Source: Spirochaetaceae bacterium | Lineage (GTDB): Bacteria > Spirochaetota > Spirochaetia > Treponematales > Breznakiellaceae | Length of the DNA stretch: 7,747 nucleotides | Direction: 5' to 3' | Assembly (NCBI GenBank): GCA_031273985.1 | Contig: JAISQV010000199.1 | Location: 1 to 7,747 of the forward strand | Shown here: in pieces, positions 5,758-7,747 of the stretch | Layout: the number at the start of each line of letters is the position of its first letter | Numbering within the stretch: position 1 is the stretch's first letter | Made by a program: the position numbers and the translations under genes | The notes under the pieces: model-generated | What the model saw: only the letters and a program-made list of their open reading frames with translations | Told to the model about the DNA's origin: nothing | Database searches by the model: none

Positions 5758-5960
5758 ACTTGACCCACAAATACGAATAAAGATTTATAACCACTTTTCC
5801 GCTGTGGTTTAAGGAAAAGTAGAGGAAGCAGGGTTAACGGACCCTCTGGACCCCGTCTTTCAGCGGTTTTTTCTTGTTCTTTCGTAATCATCTTTCTTTC
5901 TTCGTGTCCTTTGTGATCTTTGTGGTTAAATTCTTAAGAATTCTATGGGTCAAGTTTAGC
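5753..5960. repeat. 208-bp noncoding element bounded by perfect 15-bp inverted repeats
   Basis: GCTAAACTTGACCCA (5753-5767) is the exact reverse complement of TGGGTCAAGTTTAGC (5946-5960). Inside are hairpins at 5789-5809 and 5793-5820 that exclude each other, a T-tract (5867-5872), a degenerate CTTTGTG-type repeat (5910-5927) and a 14-bp palindrome AATTCTTAAGAATT (5929-5942). The segment separates convergent operons and supplies the stop codon of the stub gene. No transposase and no clear target-site duplication were seen. The likely nature is a MITE-like or intergenic repeat element; a bidirectional termination spacer is the alternative. Confidence 0.55.
5799..5872 (+). terminator. possible composite terminator of the lipoprotein operon
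   Basis: CCGCTG (5799-5804) can pair with CAGCGG (5861-5866), which is directly followed by six T (5867-5872). AGAGG/CCTCT (5821-5825 with 5843-5847) can form an inner stem. The long distance between the outer arms makes this a weak candidate, but no better one was found downstream of the operon. Confidence 0.3.
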
Positions 5961-5984
5961 ACTACGGGGGGCGCTGGCCCTGTC

Positions 5985-6896
5985 TCAGCGGGCCGCCCGG
6001 CGGCGCTTCCCCCGGGAACGGAAAAAGCGGGCAAGCACGGCGGCGGCGTCATCGGCGGTGGAGAGGCCCAGGGGGAAGGCCCCGGCCCGGCGGCAGGCGG
6101 AAAGCCACAGCCTGGAACGCTCCTCGTGCCCGGCGGCCCAGCGGCTGCGGAACAGCGGGGAAGACGAGGGGTGCAGCGCAAGGCCCGTCTCGTTATCAAG
6201 AAGGGAAATCCCCGCCGGGGGCGCCTCCGTATCCAGGGGGCCGCTTATTCTCAGGGCTATCACATCGTGGAAGGCGGCCAAATCCCCCAGCTCCCTTTCC
6301 CAGTGCAGCGCCATAAAGTCGGAAATAACCGCCACAAGGCAGCGCGGCCCGCCCCGGCGGAAGTGCTGACTCCCCAGAAGCCGCGCCGTGCCGGCCAGGG
6401 CCCCGCCGAGGGCGCTGCCCCCGCTCAGGGGCTCCTCCTCCAGGGCGCTGTTCAGAATCGCCATAATGTGGGGCCGGCCCTTCCGGGGCCGCCACACCCG
6501 GCCAAGGGCGGCGTCGAAAAACACCGCCCCCACCTGCTGGCCCGTCCGCTCGGCGGAAAGGGCGAGCAATGCCGCCGCCAGAAGCCCCTGCTCAAAGCGG
6601 CTCAGGCTTTCCCCCCGGCCCCCGGTACGCATGGAGCGGGAAAGGTCCAGTACGATGCAGAGGGAAAATTCCCGCTCCTCCCGGTAGAGCTTGACGTAGG
6701 GCTCCCCGAAACGGGCGGTAACATTCCAGTCTATTGCGCGGACATCATCCCCCGACTCGTAATGCCGGACCTCGTCAAACTCTATCCCCTGCCCACGGAA
6801 CACCGAAGCAAAATCCCCCGCCAGAAGATCCTCCGCCAGATCCCCGGCGCTGATCTGGAAGGCGCGGATCCTGCTTAACAGCTCAGCTTTGTTCAC
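5985..6896 (-). CDS. DUF58 domain protein with von Willebrand A-type MIDAS
   Basis: The 303-residue protein has no membrane segment and should be cytoplasmic. The DUF58 signature is clear at residues 35-62: G-x-G-x-E-F-D-x-x-R-x-Y-x-x-G-D-D-x-R-x-I-D-W-N and A-R. It is followed by the metal-binding motif D84-L-S-R-S88, a GGSALGGAL segment (159-167) with Ser where a MIDAS Thr is usual, and ISDF (191-194). Length is typical of the short DUF58 class that works with MoxR AAA+ ATPases, probably as a metal-dependent adaptor or scaffold. The start is GTG at 6896, overlapping the upstream stop as GTGA, with GGAAG just before it. Its partner here is a DUF4062 gene and no MoxR gene is in view; one may lie beyond the window edge. 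Confidence 0.88.
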   Translation of the reverse strand: MNKAELLSRIRAFQISAGDLAEDLLAGDFASVFRGQGIEFDEVRHYESGDDVRAIDWNVTARFGEPYVKLYREEREFSLCIVLDLSRSMRTGGRGESLSRFEQGLLAAALLALSAERTGQQVGAVFFDAALGRVWRPRKGRPHIMAILNSALEEEPLSGGSALGGALAGTARLLGSQHFRRGGPRCLVAVISDFMALHWERELGDLAAFHDVIALRISGPLDTEAPPAGISLLDNETGLALHPSSSPLFRSRWAAGHEERSRLWLSACRRAGAFPLGLSTADDAAAVLARFFRSRGKRRRAAR

Positions 6897-7747
6897 GGGC
6901 TTCCGGGCGCGTCCTGACTCTTCTCCGCGTTTTTCGCAGCCCTCTCAAATTGCCGGAGCCGGTAAAAAGTGTAGATCTCCCTGCCATAATCGGTAACTTC
7001 CCAAATCTCCTCCCCCGCGCCGGGAGTGTAGTGAACCAGCCTCAGCGTATGCAGGTCCGCCATGATCTTTTTGACGGTGTTGGAGGGCGTGGGAAAATCC
7101 TTGCGGATGGCGCGGCCCAGATCGGGGTTAAGAATATTACCCAAAAAGCGGGAAAGCTCCGAAGTGGTCTTGCCCAGGTAGAGTTCCGGCACAAGCAGTT
7201 TGAAGAGGCGGAGGTAGCGGCACTTGATCGTGTTCTCCCAATTTTCGCCGCCGGCATAGTAAAAACTCAAGGAGCTGCGGTTGTTGTTGAGCAGCACCAG
7301 GGTACGGCGCATATTTTTCTGCCATCGGTTCTTGCCGCCCCCCGCAAGGGCGGCCTGTCTGCGCAGCGTTTCATTTTCCGTTATCAGGCGGCCCATGGCA
7401 TTGGCCGCCGCAGGGCTGGCCCGTTCCGCGCCCGGAGCCCAGCCTCCCCGGGGGTTGAGGAAAAATTCCTGGGTAAGCAGTTCCCGCAGATTCTGGACAA
7501 GATCCGCCGCGCCGGACCATTCTACATGGGGGTGGGCCCGGAGCCTTTCCTTAAAATCATTCAGGGCCTCAATAAGGGCCGGATCATGTTCTTTTTTGGC
7601 CGCCTTCCACCGGGCCTTTTCCCCAAGGATCGCCGCCAGCACGGGAACCCCCGTTTTAAGCGCCTGGGCGTATTCAATTTCCGTGGAACTGCCCGGCGTC
7701 CCGGCATCTTCCGGCAGGGCGCCGTATTTATGGGCCACCAGGGACAG
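6893..7747 (-). CDS. DUF4062 protein, 5' end outside the window
   Basis: The visible 284 codons begin inside the domain. The segment LSLVAHKYG, then SSTEIEYAQAL and GVPVLAAI, is the typical second half of DUF4062, where a Rossmann-like strand precedes 'S-x-T-E-x-E-Y' and 'PVLAF'. A GTG at 7738 is not the real start because it lies within that strand. After this comes an HVEW...LVQNLRELL helix, a helical, possibly coiled-coil stretch (about 112-133), and a C-terminal region (about 175-260) that resembles a winged helix ending 'IWEVTDYGREIYTFYRL'. The family is thought to act in signalling or as an effector-like domain; its biochemical activity is not established. The C-terminal wHTH-like part suggests nucleic-acid binding or oligomer contact, which is inference. 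It is coupled to the DUF58 gene by a 4-base overlap. Confidence 0.75.
   Translation of the reverse strand: MSLVAHKYGALPEDAGTPGSSTEIEYAQALKTGVPVLAAILGEKARWKAAKKEHDPALIEALNDFKERLRAHPHVEWSGAADLVQNLRELLTQEFFLNPRGGWAPGAERASPAAANAMGRLITENETLRRQAALAGGGKNRWQKNMRRTLVLLNNNRSSLSFYYAGGENWENTIKCRYLRLFKLLVPELYLGKTTSELSRFLGNILNPDLGRAIRKDFPTPSNTVKKIMADLHTLRLVHYTPGAGEEIWEVTDYGREIYTFYRLRQFERAAKNAEKSQDAPGSP

Noticed and set aside
5874..6878. 334-codon + strand open frame
   Set aside because: It is antisense to the DUF58 gene, which has a full family signature; the peptide is Gly/Pro/Ala/Arg-rich and begins in the intergenic repeat.

Overview
The window looks like a chromosomal stretch from a GC-rich Gram-negative or diderm bacterium. 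My best guess is a spirochaete of the Treponema / termite-gut (Breznakiella-like) type. The grounds are a run of secreted lipoproteins with relaxed lipoboxes, a long poly-G tract inside a surface-lipoprotein gene, and a lipoprotein-anchored formylglycine-generating-enzyme (FGE)-like protein. The assignment is inference; there is no rRNA or other phylogenetic marker here.

Layout, + strand (1-5757): a sigma70-like promoter (43-71) is followed by a roughly 220-nt leader that can fold into several small hairpins. Next come six lipoprotein genes in a row and a seventh that is only a stub. Gene 1 (298-1626) is a fibronectin-like domain plus a seven-repeat beta-propeller, with 13 consecutive G just after the lipidated Cys. 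A strong intrinsic terminator (1633-1663) sits directly against the Shine-Dalgarno of gene 2 (1673-2692). Genes 2, 3 (2742-3431), 4 (3466-4227) and 6 (5258-5656) share one module of about 75-100 residues that begins with a G-T-x-W-like motif and ends with an N-Y-x-x-Y-G-H-like motif. There are seven copies in four proteins, with recognisable N-terminal and C-terminal subtypes. Gene 5 (4227-5261) is an FGE/SUMF1-fold lipoprotein. Genes 4, 5, 6 and the stub (5653-5757) overlap at their stop and start codons, so they form one translationally coupled operon.

Layout, centre (5753-5960): a noncoding 208-bp segment is bounded by a perfect 15-bp inverted repeat. Its left arm supplies the stop codon that ends the lipoprotein stub. 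It contains alternative hairpins, a T-tract and a 14-bp palindrome, and looks like a small mobile or repeat element at a breakpoint.

Layout, - strand (7747-5985): a DUF4062 protein (5' end outside the window) and a DUF58/von Willebrand A protein are coupled by a GTGA overlap and converge on the lipoprotein operon. DUF58 proteins are usually partners of MoxR AAA+ ATPases. DUF4062 is usually found as a signalling or effector-like domain attached to NTPases. Finding the two as a coupled pair is the most system-like signal in the window.

How the parts may work together: the + strand genes probably display a set of paralogous beta-rich lipoproteins on the cell envelope, with gene 1 switchable ON/OFF through its poly-G tract. 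The - strand pair acts in the cytoplasm and is not obviously linked to them.
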